Source of the DNA: a virus
DNA length: 47,264 nucleotides
IMG/VR virus record: IMGVR_UViG_3300023223_000304
Location: 1 to 47,264 of that record
Direction: 5' to 3' (one strand)
The notes under the pieces are model-generated. The model was not told where the DNA came from. It ran no database searches and worked only from the letters and a program-made list of their open reading frames with translations. Positions 32,867-40,037 of the stretch are shown piece by piece (the first letter of the stretch is position 1; each line of letters opens with the position of its first letter). The position numbers and the translations under genes were made by a program.

Positions 32867-33085
32867 TTATTGTTCTTGGTGGGGGTTGAAGTATTGCTCT
32901 ATGTCCTTAGTGATTCCCTGTGAAAGATATTCCATACCGTAAACATTTTTTAACTTCTCCCATTCTTCTTTTTTTAAATCCATTGCTGAAAGTAATTTAT
33001 TTACAGGGCACCCCATTACTCCCTCATGGAAGCCTAATAGTTGAGCCTCTGCCAGTGCAAGCATTTCTAGTTTAGATTTAGTCAT
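32867..33085 (-). CDS. 72-aa unknown protein
   Basis: MTKSKLEMLALAEAQLLGFH..., helical, ends YFNPHQEQ. Leader AAGTAACCAATATT. No family recognised. Confidence 0.55.
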   Translation of the reverse strand: MTKSKLEMLALAEAQLLGFHEGVMGCPVNKLLSAMDLKKEEWEKLKNVYGMEYLSQGITKDIEQYFNPHQEQ

Positions 33086-33093
33086 AATATTGG

Positions 33094-33312
33094 TTACTTA
33101 TAAGTATCTAAATAATTTAGTAAATCCTGTAGCTCTGCTCTTTTCTCTCGGTATTTATTGTCTACAATTCCTGTTTCTTCTTGATAATCTATTATCACTA
33201 AAGCTTTTCTTGTTCTCTCTACGATCTCATGGACTCCACAATTTAGAAGTCTCTCACGGTTCCGTTGGTCTACTTCTTTAATGTTGTCTTTAGGTTCTTT
33301 AGTGATTTCCAT
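33094..33312 (-). CDS. 72-aa unknown helical protein
   Basis: MEITKEPKDNIKEVDQRNRE..., ends AELQDLLNYLDTYK. Charged helix. Function unknown. Confidence 0.55.
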   Translation of the reverse strand: MEITKEPKDNIKEVDQRNRERLLNCGVHEIVERTRKALVIIDYQEETGIVDNKYREKRAELQDLLNYLDTYK

Positions 33313-33321
33313 AAGGGTGGT

Positions 33322-33879
33322 TTATTTAGAGAATTTATAAGCGTAAGGCCTCGGCATCTTCATAGGGTCTGCACCGCGTTCTAACAACTCTTTTTGCTGC
33401 CTTAGCCTTATTTCATCAAGGTCTGAAATCTCCCATTTTAAAAGCTGATCGATCTCCTCTAGGTAAAGCCTTTTCGTTACTTGCATTTCATTTTTCTCCC
33501 TCGTAAACTCATGGCCTCCTAGTGAATTTGGGTTGTCGAAAAGTTCTTGTACTTTTGAACGAAGATCCGCAACTAATCCCTCCTCTGGTTCAAAGCCCTG
33601 CTCATTGTGTAGGTCAGTAATTCCAGCAATAATCGTTAGCTTACCTCTAGCCTCGGCAGCACGAGTTTCTGAATGCTCGATAACAGCCTTTAGCTGCTGG
33701 TAAGACTCTTCAATTCCAAGCTTCATTCTCTCTGCCCTTAGCTCATTAGTATCAAGATTAATTCGGTCAGGGGGGTTTAATTCTGGTGCTTCTATCCTGA
33801 GTCTCCTGATTGGGACTTTTCTACTTAGTATAGCGTCTATTGGCCTTTGTGGTGCTTTGTGGTAAGGTTTTTCACTCAT
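33322..33879 (-). CDS. 185-aa unknown protein
   Basis: Starts MSEKPYHKAPQRPIDAILSR, with a long helical middle (SEREARGKLTIIAG-type) and C-terminal basic region (RQQKELLERGADPMKMPRPY). Larger than most neighbours. No enzymatic motif recognised. Confidence 0.6.
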   Translation of the reverse strand: MSEKPYHKAPQRPIDAILSRKVPIRRLRIEAPELNPPDRINLDTNELRAERMKLGIEESYQQLKAVIEHSETRAAEARGKLTIIAGITDLHNEQGFEPEEGLVADLRSKVQELFDNPNSLGGHEFTREKNEMQVTKRLYLEEIDQLLKWEISDLDEIRLRQQKELLERGADPMKMPRPYAYKFSK

Positions 33880-33919
33880 GGTATTGTTTGTAAAGGTTAA
33901 ATAAGTTTAAGTTGTGTTA

Positions 33920-34441
33920 TTATTTCTTCTTAAAAAATGCGTCTAAATCTACATCCTCTCCAGCGTAATACTTCATTAATAGCTCCATAGCTTCGGGGCT
34001 TCCGTCCTCTTCTATTTCTATTACCTTGTCGATAACATCTTGCTCCTCTTTGCTGAACTTAATTGGAAACCCCATTGGCGGAGAGTGGGGAGTCCTGATT
34101 GGCGTTTCCGTTATATTTAGAGGCTCTAATTCAGGCTTCATGACATAGCCTTTCTGAAGGGTTTTAAGCTCCTCTGGTACAAATTTTAAGTCTCCTCCTA
34201 TTTGGAGTAGGTGAATATGTAGAAGTAGATCCTTCTTTAGGGATGGGTCAGTGTCTGGGTCTTCTAGGGCATCTTCAAAGGCTCTAAGCATGATTGCCCG
34301 TTCTGAATGAGGGTGCAGCATTTTCTCAAGGAACTCTCGAACCTTGATTACATGAGCTTCGTTTATCTTGTACTGCTCTGGTGTCAGGCTAGTATTCATA
34401 CAATCTGACATTCCCTCAAGGAATAGGTTTTGAATCGACAT
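33920..34441 (-). CDS. 173-aa unknown protein
   Basis: Helical (MSDCMNTSLTPEQYKINEAH ... FLEKMLHPHSERAIMLRAFE), Pro-rich centre (ITETPIRTPHSPPMGFPIKF) and acidic C-terminus (YYAGEDVDLDAFFKKK). Alternative start at Met10. Function unknown. Confidence 0.6.
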   Translation of the reverse strand: MSIQNLFLEGMSDCMNTSLTPEQYKINEAHVIKVREFLEKMLHPHSERAIMLRAFEDALEDPDTDPSLKKDLLLHIHLLQIGGDLKFVPEELKTLQKGYVMKPELEPLNITETPIRTPHSPPMGFPIKFSKEEQDVIDKVIEIEEDGSPEAMELLMKYYAGEDVDLDAFFKKK

Positions 34442-34453
34442 AGTGTGGTGGGT

Positions 34454-34654
34454 TTAGATTAGTTGATTTAGAAAGCTTTCTTCGCCTCTAGCGATAGCCT
34501 TTTCCTTGTCTTTTTTTCCGTGATCCTTGTAACTCATAACGTGTCTGTTGTCGCTAGGCTTGTACTTGTGAATATGACATAGAGAGCGGCCATTCCTTCT
34601 ACATATCATACAAGGGGCGTTAGTGTTCTTTATAATCTTTGGTTCATCATCCAT
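34454..34654 (-). CDS. 66-aa Zn-type protein
   Basis: CMICRRNGRSLCHIH: C-x2-C then C-x-H-x-H spacing suggests a compact Zn finger. Basic C-terminus. Function unknown. Confidence 0.6.
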   Translation of the reverse strand: MDDEPKIIKNTNAPCMICRRNGRSLCHIHKYKPSDNRHVMSYKDHGKKDKEKAIARGEESFLNQLI

Positions 34655-34732
34655 AAGTAAGTGTTTCTGAATTGTTTTATAAGCATTGTCATAGTAGAGA
34701 AGTTAATTGGAGGTCAAAATTCTCTGATGGAG

Positions 34733-34933
34733 CTAGTCAGTCCATAAGTTATAAAATGACTTTCCAAATAACTTTTTAGTATCGAACCCCCTACTCTCTA
34801 ATTCTTTATCAAGCATTCCTAGTGTTACCTTTGCATTAAACCTACCTTCTTCTGAGTTTGAGTTTTCAAATAATTCAAGTGAGTGTTTTCTGAATTTTTT
34901 TAACTGTGGTACTGATAAGTCGTCGGGGTTCAT
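34733..34933 (-). CDS. 66-aa unknown protein
   Basis: MNPDDLSVPQLKKFRKHSLE..., KELESRGFDTKKLFGKSFYN. Helical pair. The gap 34934-35089 behind it has no plausible gene. Confidence 0.55.
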   Translation of the reverse strand: MNPDDLSVPQLKKFRKHSLELFENSNSEEGRFNAKVTLGMLDKELESRGFDTKKLFGKSFYNLWTD

Positions 34934-35089
34934 AATCTTTAAGTTAGTTATTCCTTGTAGTGTGTAGTGATGAGGGAGGAGGATGCAAGCAACACATATC
35001 TAGACTTATTCCCAACTTACTGTTGCTGTTTCAGTGGGAGCTTCGATACGCCTTTTACACCCTCCTCTCTTATCACCTGTGGGGGGTTA

Positions 35090-35182
35090 TCACCTGCTTA
35101 GTGCCCATATTACTAAGGCTATTCCCCCTCCCATTCCAAGGAAAGATGCGCCTATTCCTATTCCTACATACATTTCTTCCAT
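35090..35182 (-). CDS. 30-aa Gly-rich membrane peptide
   Basis: MEEMYVGIGIGASFLGMGGG..., ALVIWALSR. Single hydrophobic helix. Very small; kept because its start follows the end of a predicted structured RNA with an ordinary A/T leader. Confidence 0.4.
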   Translation of the reverse strand: MEEMYVGIGIGASFLGMGGGIALVIWALSR

Positions 35183-35199
35183 AATATTTAAGTTAAATC

Positions 35200-35394
35200 A
35201 CAAATATCCAATCCATTCGTGTAGGAATGAATTGGAAATTAGTAATAAGCACTACACTGCTTGAATTTCCCTAATTGTTTGTGCCTCCCCCTCCCTGTGC
35301 GGGTCTCAGAGGCGTGAATTGTGTCCTGTTCCTGAGAGCGTTTAGTTCCGACCTAAGCAAAGCTTGGGGAGACTCAAGACGAGTACTGCAATGT
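35200..35394 (-). ncRNA. Promoter-driven structured RNA downstream of HNH gene
   Basis: No ORF of note lies here. A sigma-70-like promoter (35401-35429) fires into it. The RNA can form CTTG/CAAG, TCTCAG/CTGAGA, and a nested GCCTC(CCC-GCACA-GGG)GAGGC. It ends near an 11-bp hairpin with one mismatch (35209-35236, CCAATTCATTC/GAATGGATTGG). No obvious U-tract follows. A small regulatory RNA or leader is plausible; no known family recognised. Confidence 0.45.
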
Positions 35395-35400
35395 AAAAGA

Positions 35401-35429
35401 AGTATAGAGTACATTTTAAGAAAAGTCAA
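35401..35429 (-). promoter_or_regulatory. Sigma-70-like promoter at the end of the HNH gene
   Basis: Minus strand TTGACT (35424-35429), 17 bp, TATACT (35401-35406). The -35 lies inside the last codons of the HNH gene. Predicted start near 35394. Confidence 0.65.
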
Positions 35430-35619
35430 GGTTAAAGGTTCTGATTGCCTTTGCGTGTCGTCTAACGAAGGCTAGGAAGTATTCGGGGCTATGATCCTTC
35501 TTGAACATGTTACACGTCCCACAGGCTCTTACAATCAGTCTCCCACCCTTTGAGCGGGGGAAGTAATGATCTCTTGTGGGTTTTACTTTTTTAAATGAGG
35601 TTTGGCAGTAGAAGCACAT
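35416..35619 (-). CDS. Small HNH endonuclease
   Basis: 67 aa. MCFYCQTSFKK, then DHYFPRSKGG (Asp17-His18), RACGTCNMFKKDH: two C-x2-C Zn pairs, the DH metal/catalytic pair and Asn37 before Lys40, the minimal HNH core. Such stand-alone nucleases act in DNA repair, packaging or homing. Here it sits beside a structured RNA and a winged-helix protein, and not next to terminase. Its start overlaps the 3' end of the 51-aa gene. Confidence 0.8.
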   Translation of the reverse strand: MCFYCQTSFKKVKPTRDHYFPRSKGGRLIVRACGTCNMFKKDHSPEYFLAFVRRHAKAIRTFNLDFS

Positions 35620-35738
35620 TTTGTTTTGGTTATTTTTATATCATCAAATATCATTCTGTTGATTTTGTTTTGCTCTCTTACAACAAGAGTAATAAATAAA
35701 GCGTTTAAGGCTATGAGTGTAAAGGCTAATCCTATCAT
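35583..35738 (-). CDS. 51-aa membrane protein
   Basis: N-terminal hydrophobic helix (MIGLAFTLIALNALFITLVV) then a basic tail. Overlaps the HNH start by 37 bases. Leader AATAACCCCCACCCC before ATG. Confidence 0.5.
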   Translation of the reverse strand: MIGLAFTLIALNALFITLVVREQNKINRMIFDDIKITKTKCASTAKPHLKK

Positions 35739-35748
35739 GGGGTGGGGG

Positions 35749-35886
35749 TTATTGGGTGTTAATACGTGCTACAAATTCGGGGTAGTCCTTCCATCTTTTA
35801 ATTAAACTTTCTTTTGTTAACAGTCCCTTGTTCATTAGTTTAATGTCAACATTGATAACGGTTCTTTTGCTTTGGGTGATTTTCAT
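35749..35886 (-). CDS. 45-aa unknown protein
   Basis: MKITQSKRTVINVDIKLMNK..., WKDYPEFVARINTQ. ATG overlaps the TGA of the membrane peptide before it (ATGA). Function unknown. Confidence 0.55.
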   Translation of the reverse strand: MKITQSKRTVINVDIKLMNKGLLTKESLIKRWKDYPEFVARINTQ

Positions 35887-36008
35887 GAGAAGGCAGAGAT
35901 TAACATTTTCAATGCAAACAGAAAAGGTGCTGCAAGTATTCCAACGATAAGGGCAAACCCAATTATTGCCCCTAGTATCAGTCCTATTATTGTTATTAAA
36001 TCTTTCAT
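35883..36008 (-). CDS. 41-aa two-helix membrane peptide
   Basis: MKDLITIIGLILGAIIGFAL and ILAAPFLFALKMLISAFS are hydrophobic. Leader ATAACCCCCAATAAT. Function unknown. Confidence 0.55.
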   Translation of the reverse strand: MKDLITIIGLILGAIIGFALIVGILAAPFLFALKMLISAFS

Positions 36009-36019
36009 ATTATTGGGGG

Positions 36020-36406
36020 TTATTTCTTACAATCCTCACAAACATCAATGCGCTTTCTTCTTCCGCAGTTAAAGCATTTACATTGAGAGATTACTTTCTT
36101 GCAGTGTGAACAGGTGGTTATGAAGTGGGTCATGGGGTTGGGGTGAGTGTTAGGTGGGCTTACTAGGTGAGCTACCATTCCTTCAAGGTAAACGATTCTA
36201 TCGACAAGTGAGGTATTAAATTCGTTAGAGGATGAGCTGTCAGGTATAACACACCCTTTTCGCTTTAACCTTATCAATGTGTGGCTAAAGTTTGATTGTG
36301 ACATCCCTAGGTCATCTGCCATCTGCTTATAGAATGCTGGTATGTTGCCCTGTTTGTACTTTTCAAATAAATCAAATACTTTTTTTTCGGATTTGGTTAA
36401 CTCCAT
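36020..36406 (-). CDS. Winged-helix DNA-binding protein with C-terminal Zn ribbon
   Basis: 128 aa. Residues 3-52 (LTKSEKKVFDLFEKYKQGNI, MADDLGMSQSNFSHTLIRLK) are a LexA/MarR-like winged helix. The C-terminus CSHCKKVISQCKCFNCGRRK...CEDC carries Zn-ribbon pairs. A transcription regulator of the early region is likely; no enzymatic motif. Confidence 0.7.
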   Translation of the reverse strand: MELTKSEKKVFDLFEKYKQGNIPAFYKQMADDLGMSQSNFSHTLIRLKRKGCVIPDSSSSNEFNTSLVDRIVYLEGMVAHLVSPPNTHPNPMTHFITTCSHCKKVISQCKCFNCGRRKRIDVCEDCKK

Positions 36407-36424
36407 GTTGTGTTGGTTATAGGA

Positions 36425-36823
36425 TTAAGTTAGTTTAAACAATGGGTTATTACATGGATCATCACAATTGCAAACATCCTTGTAACAATTGCTGTATTCC
36501 TCTGTAACCATTACTAAATCATAAAGTTGATCCACTGTTTTATCTTTTAGATATTCTTTTAGTAGTTGCCCCTTCTCTTCTATCCAAGCAAACCTTGGGG
36601 AGGTTCCATACTCTATAATTCCTTCCTTGCAAAAGAGATTAATAATAAACCAACATTCTGCTTTACCCATTTCCTTTTCTAGGACTTCATAACTATAACT
36701 TCTTCCATCCTCTAAGTTATCAAAGAAATCTTTTATTGCCTTTAGTGTGTATTGCTCTCCTGTTCCGTAACCATATCCGAACATTTCTCCTTCCCAATCA
36801 ATAAAGTGTTTATCTGTAAGCAT
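36425..36823 (-). CDS. 132-aa unknown protein
   Basis: Starts MLTDKHFIDWEGEMFGYGYG. TLKAIKDFFDNLEDGRSYSY...KEMGKAECWFIINLF may be a helix-turn-helix fold. The C-terminus has CYKDVCNCDDPCNNP, a Cys cluster. No certain assignment. Confidence 0.55.
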   Translation of the reverse strand: MLTDKHFIDWEGEMFGYGYGTGEQYTLKAIKDFFDNLEDGRSYSYEVLEKEMGKAECWFIINLFCKEGIIEYGTSPRFAWIEEKGQLLKEYLKDKTVDQLYDLVMVTEEYSNCYKDVCNCDDPCNNPLFKLT

Positions 36824-36957
36824 AGTGTTGTTGTTATAGTATTAAGTAAGTTAGTGCACTGTTCTCCCCTTTCCTTGGGGATAGATTCGCAGAAAGCTCT
36901 TACCCTGCTTAAAGAGGGAAAGAAAAGAAAAAGAGAGAATAATGTACCACAATGATG

Positions 36958-37497
36958 TTAAAGAACTCTGTCCTGTACTCGCTTCCACATTTCAAACCAC
37001 TTTCGGCTTTTCCTTAATTCCTTCCTTGCAGCCATTACACCAGCTTCATTAAATCTCACTCTTACATCTTGATCCATTTCGCACTTGTCCATGTAGTCTT
37101 TGACTCTGGCAAATAGTTCTTTATCCTTTCTTTCATTTAAGTGCAATATTCTTCTAGCAAATGGTCGTAAGTCCATTGGGAATACTCTAAATAATTTAAT
37201 GCCAACTTCCTTACATAGGATTCTTTTGATTTCATCTTTGAAAGACTGGTAATAATCTCTATGGTGACCACCTTGAAACTCAAAGGCCATTTTCTTGTTT
37301 GGAAGATAAATATCAATTTCTAGCTTTCTACCAGTAAGAGGATTAGTTAGCCAGTCAGGTTTGTAGTTGTACTTAACTTCCGTGTTTGGATGTTTTAGTT
37401 TAATTAAGTCCCTGAGTATTTTCTCACCTTTGGATAAAAACATACTTTTCTTGATAAGGGTTTGATAGTAAGAGAATCCCCCTACCCCCTTTAGCAA
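36958..37497 (-). CDS. PD-(D/E)XK-like nuclease (Vsr/homing-type)
   Basis: 179 aa. A helical N-terminus precedes LEIDIYLPNKKMAFEFQGGH (Asp62, Glu73-x-Gln75), then HRDYYQSFKDEIKRILCKEV and IKLFRVFP. This D...E-x-Q with a following acidic/basic helix is the core of small PD-(D/E)XK nucleases of the Vsr and intron-homing kinds. Met19 is an alternative start. It lies right at the edge of the gene-free structured region, so a mobile or RNA-associated role is a reasonable hypothesis. Confidence 0.65.
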   Translation of the reverse strand: MLKGVGGFSYYQTLIKKSMFLSKGEKILRDLIKLKHPNTEVKYNYKPDWLTNPLTGRKLEIDIYLPNKKMAFEFQGGHHRDYYQSFKDEIKRILCKEVGIKLFRVFPMDLRPFARRILHLNERKDKELFARVKDYMDKCEMDQDVRVRFNEAGVMAARKELRKSRKWFEMWKRVQDRVL

Positions 37498-37867
37498 AGT
37501 AAAGGAAATAGAGGACTCATAAAGGGCATACTCGCATGGTGTTAATTCACCGTACCGTTCAGAACCTAAAGCCTCTGTCGGTCAACTTAACTTACTTTTC
37601 CGTCAAATGGGAATCTAAGCCCCTCTTCATCCCCACCAGCACCTCGCTGGCTCTGTCATCCAATCCTAGAAGAGAGTGAGTAGGAAAGGCAGTCTACCTG
37701 ACACGCAGGACTCAGATTGTAGAGGGTTCGCTTACCAAGTCATACATTATAACTTGCTCTGCTTTTAAAGGCAGCAACCTACAAACTGAGTTCTAATTAT
37801 CAGGCAACATCCCCCTTTATGCATTTTGCTATACTAAAGGGGAACTGTGTCTGATGAGTAGGATCCT

Positions 37868-37994
37868 AGGTTGTAAGACAAGATAGACAGGACTCGAACC
37901 TGTGACACCTACCACCCCCTTCTTGCTAAGGGGCTATGTCGATACATAGACGTTAGGTAGGATTCCAACCAGCTGTAATTACTACTTACAACCT
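37868..37994 (-). ncRNA. Closed multi-branch RNA element (unit 2)
   Basis: A perfect 10-bp outer stem encloses three sub-helices: CCTACC/GGTAGG carrying CTATGT-ATCG-ACATAG and CCCCTT-AGCAAG-AAGGGG, then ACAGG-TTCGAGT-CCTGT, a T-arm look-alike. It is not a complete tRNA, since no matching acceptor exists. Confidence 0.5.
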
Positions 37995-38086
37995 ATGATT
38001 ATAATCATCAGGAAGGAATCTACAACGTAGGGCAACAATGGTTGCAGATTCTTTTCTGGTAACTGGTGTTTTGTTTGGGGTTCAGG

Positions 38087-38161
38087 TTGTAAAGCCCAGA
38101 GTCGAACTGGGGAGTTGTTATCCTAAGATAATAAGTTGCGGACCGCACGCCCATCATTACA
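38087..38161 (-). tRNA. tRNA-Lys(CUU)-like element, degenerate D arm
   Basis: 75 bases of tRNA length on the minus strand. Acceptor TGTAATG/CTTTACA pairs 6 of 7. Anticodon stem TTATT/GATAA with 7-base loop ATCTTAG gives anticodon CUU and U33. The T arm CCCAG-TTCGACT-CTGGG is canonical. The D arm is poor (two pairs, but GG at 18-19), position 8 is A, and the 3' end reads ACCT where ACCA is expected. It is enclosed in a longer 12-bp stem (38081-38168). May be a functional odd tRNA or a domain of the large RNA. Confidence 0.45.
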
Positions 38162-38738
38162 ACCTGAATTATAAACAAAAAAATCACTGTTTCTTGCCCA
38201 AGGTCTAAAGTCGAGTACGACCGTAGACAAGAAAAAATGATCTTTGCAAAGACTCGACTCATTGCACCCTAATTGTAACTACCTCTAAGAAAAAGTAAAG
38301 GGAATTTAAGGAAAGCTTACTAAGTGACATAAATAAGCCATCTTACCTCTTTAAGGAAAGTTGGGGAGGGAATAAGGAAACATAAAAGCCCCTACAAACA
38401 TAGCGGGACTTCTACTGACGATCCTTAGCTTTGTTACTTCGTTTGATTTCTCCAAAGCACGGGTACCCTTGCAAAGGCCGATCGATCACCCAAAGAGCGT
38501 AATCAGTATACAGTAGTTTTGACGTTAAGTCTTTATGAGTTATGAACATGTTGTTAACATGATCAAGAAGATGTCGTTATAACCGACACCCCCTTAAAGA
38601 CAGTCAATACCAGTCGATCTTAAAAAGTTTATAAACCCAAGCTTCCATGGTGCTTGCTTTGCCCTCTGCTGGTACGCATTGAGGCGGCTCTTCTTCGTGT
38701 CTTTGGTGTAAGTTTACCATGGATTTACACTATAATCG

Positions 38739-39098
38739 TCATGATTTCATCACACTTTTAATCTCAATCCAAGTTTCAGGCTGATTCTTCTGGTAATGCT
38801 TTTCTAAAACCATCCTCATTATCTTAGAATCGTCTTCTATGACTCCGTAGTGTACTAGAGTGTCACTGAGTGCCTTCGTGTAATTCTCGATGTCCCTGCG
38901 GCGTTTATCGGGGAAATAGAAATTATACTCAACCTGTATTTCTCCTTCAAATTTATCTAAACCAAAAGCGATAAAACACCCATCGACGAACTCCCTGTAA
39001 TCCTTAGACTTGTGCCGTGTCTTTGTTCGCCAGTCGGTGTAGTAACACTGGTTAACGCTAGGGGGTAGAAAGGGTAGATATATCTTAATCGATTTCAT
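38739..39098 (-). CDS. rusA: RusA-like Holliday junction resolvase
   Basis: 119 aa, usual RusA length. LPFLPPSVNQCYY at the start, then FPDKRRRDIENYTKALSDTL with Asp69 and Asp79, GVIEDDSKI with Asp89/Asp90, and Lys75 between: the acidic set that cuts four-way junctions. ATG overlaps the 3' end of the HNH gene by 4 bases. Resolves branched DNA before packaging and complements the RecT/exonuclease genes. Confidence 0.9.
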   Translation of the reverse strand: MKSIKIYLPFLPPSVNQCYYTDWRTKTRHKSKDYREFVDGCFIAFGLDKFEGEIQVEYNFYFPDKRRRDIENYTKALSDTLVHYGVIEDDSKIMRMVLEKHYQKNQPETWIEIKSVMKS

Positions 39099-39379
39099 TT
39101 GATGCCTGTATAATTATTAAACTTACCGCTAGCGTGTTCTGTACCATGGCACCATGCGCATTTTATGTCAACATTGCTTTTGTCATACTTCTTGTCTGGT
39201 GCAGCTCCCTTGCTCTCAATATGGGCAAAGTGCCACACGTTTAATTCTGATTCGTAGATTCTTTGTGCGCAGTCCTCATATAAATCTTTATTTACGCATT
39301 CCACATACTCTGAACCGTCAAAGTCCATTTGTTTACGATCTTCCCAAATAGATTTATAAAGCTTCTTGTAGTGGCTCAT
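39095..39379 (-). CDS. HNH-type nuclease (NinG/Rap-like)
   Basis: 94 aa. WHFAHIESKGA (His50, His53), SNVDIKCAWCHGTEH (Asn69, C74-x2-C77, His82): an HNH pattern with one Zn pair, as in NinG/Rap recombination nucleases. Overlaps rusA by 4 bases (ATGA) and the upstream gene by 4. With RusA it forms a recombination/junction-processing pair. Confidence 0.65.
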   Translation of the reverse strand: MSHYKKLYKSIWEDRKQMDFDGSEYVECVNKDLYEDCAQRIYESELNVWHFAHIESKGAAPDKKYDKSNVDIKCAWCHGTEHASGKFNNYTGIK

Positions 39380-39585
39380 TTCTCATCACGGTAATTCATA
39401 TAAACTCCCTCTGCTCCAAAGTCATGGTCAATCATTTCAAGGTACGATGCGTGGTCTTCGTCTGCTATGATTATTCCATGCTCACCTATGTAATCACAGT
39501 GTTCACAACATTCACGCTGCGTGCTTCCTATTCTTGACATAAACCATTCCTTTGATTTTGGGGTGTAGTTAGTAACGTGAATCAA
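39376..39585 (-). CDS. 69-aa unknown protein
   Basis: MIHVTNYTPKSKEWFMSRIG..., CCEHCDYIGEHG (C-C-x2-C), acidic C-terminus. Sits in the HNH/RusA operon by ATGA overlap. Function unknown. Confidence 0.6.
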   Translation of the reverse strand: MIHVTNYTPKSKEWFMSRIGSTQRECCEHCDYIGEHGIIIADEDHASYLEMIDHDFGAEGVYMNYRDEK

Positions 39586-39614
39586 TTTTAATGTTCTTTA
39601 GTTTTACTGCAATA

Positions 39615-40037
39615 TCAATGTCTTTCATCGCTTCGTATGTTATCAAGTCTTTCTTCAATGTCTTTTATTACATCCCTCATATCCCACCTCATACCCTTAG
39701 CTACCTCCGCTCTTGTTTGCTCCTTTAGGTAGGCCATAGTGTCTTTGTGTGTCCATAGTTTACCCATTGCCCTTGCATCCCCTTGGGATTTCCCATCACT
39801 TCTAAACTGTAAATACTTCTGATTGTATTCATGTTCACATTTTTCCTTAGCCTCACGATAAAAACCAAATGCTTCTTCGTATATCTCGCCAATAATTGGC
39901 TTAGCTGCGACTAACTGGCTCTTGATCTTGGCTAGGTTAATGGGTTGGATAACATCATTCTCTACAAGAAAGTTGTAACTTACTAGGTTACTTTTAACAC
40001 GGTTTACGGTGTCTTTGTATAAATCTCTATTGTCCAT
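39615..40037 (-). CDS. 140-aa unknown protein of the early operon
   Basis: Helical, charged (MDNRDLYKDTVNRVKSNLVS, YREAKEKCEHEYNQKYLQFR, MRDVIKDIEERLDNIRSDER). No catalytic motif. The ATG overlaps the broken gene's stop at 40037. Possibly helps recombination or replication by context. Confidence 0.6.
   Translation of the reverse strand: MDNRDLYKDTVNRVKSNLVSYNFLVENDVIQPINLAKIKSQLVAAKPIIGEIYEEAFGFYREAKEKCEHEYNQKYLQFRSDGKSQGDARAMGKLWTHKDTMAYLKEQTRAEVAKGMRWDMRDVIKDIEERLDNIRSDERH

Larger units (their letters stand above)
37498..38738 (-). ncRNA. Large gene-free structured RNA region
   Basis: 1,241 bases with no credible gene; the 80-codon frame at 38020-38262 overlaps the tRNA-like element and is probably spurious. 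Many self-complementary elements are visible: 37637-37651 (CCAGC/GCTGG), 37710-37791 (13-bp stem, one A-A mismatch), 37812-37842 (CCCCTTTA/TAAAGGGG), 37868-37994 (10-bp AGGTTGTAAG/CTTACAACCT), 38016-38051 and 38081-38168 (12 bp). Also 38190-38234 (TTTCTTG/CAAGAAA enclosing GTCG-AGTA-CGAC) and 38572-38588 (TGTCG/CGACA). Canonical T-arm-like loops occur on the minus strand. Size, phage setting and a nearby tRNA-like element recall large ornate phage RNAs such as GOLLD or ROOL. Orientation minus is inferred. Family not proven. Confidence 0.55.

Noticed and set aside
35200-35394. 6S RNA or IscB-type guide RNA beside HNH
   Set aside because: No recognisable 6S bubble sequence, and the HNH protein is only 67 residues with no RuvC part.
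35275-35475. 66-codon plus frame opposite the HNH gene and small RNA
   Set aside because: Overlaps a better-supported HNH gene and promoter; composition not protein-like.
37850-37870. CTGATGA core of a hammerhead ribozyme
   Set aside because: No GAAA box or matching stems follow in the right places on either strand.
37868-37994. A second tRNA (T arm ACAGG-TTCGAGT-CCTGT)
   Set aside because: No acceptor or anticodon arm of proper size can be built; kept as part of the structured RNA.
38020-38262. 80-codon minus frame inside the structured region
   Set aside because: Overlaps the tRNA-like element and stems and has no leader like its neighbours; unlikely to be a gene.
37498-38738. Group I or group II intron
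   Set aside because: I could not find the conserved core segments, nor a split gene on either side; homing-like nuclease proximity alone is not enough.
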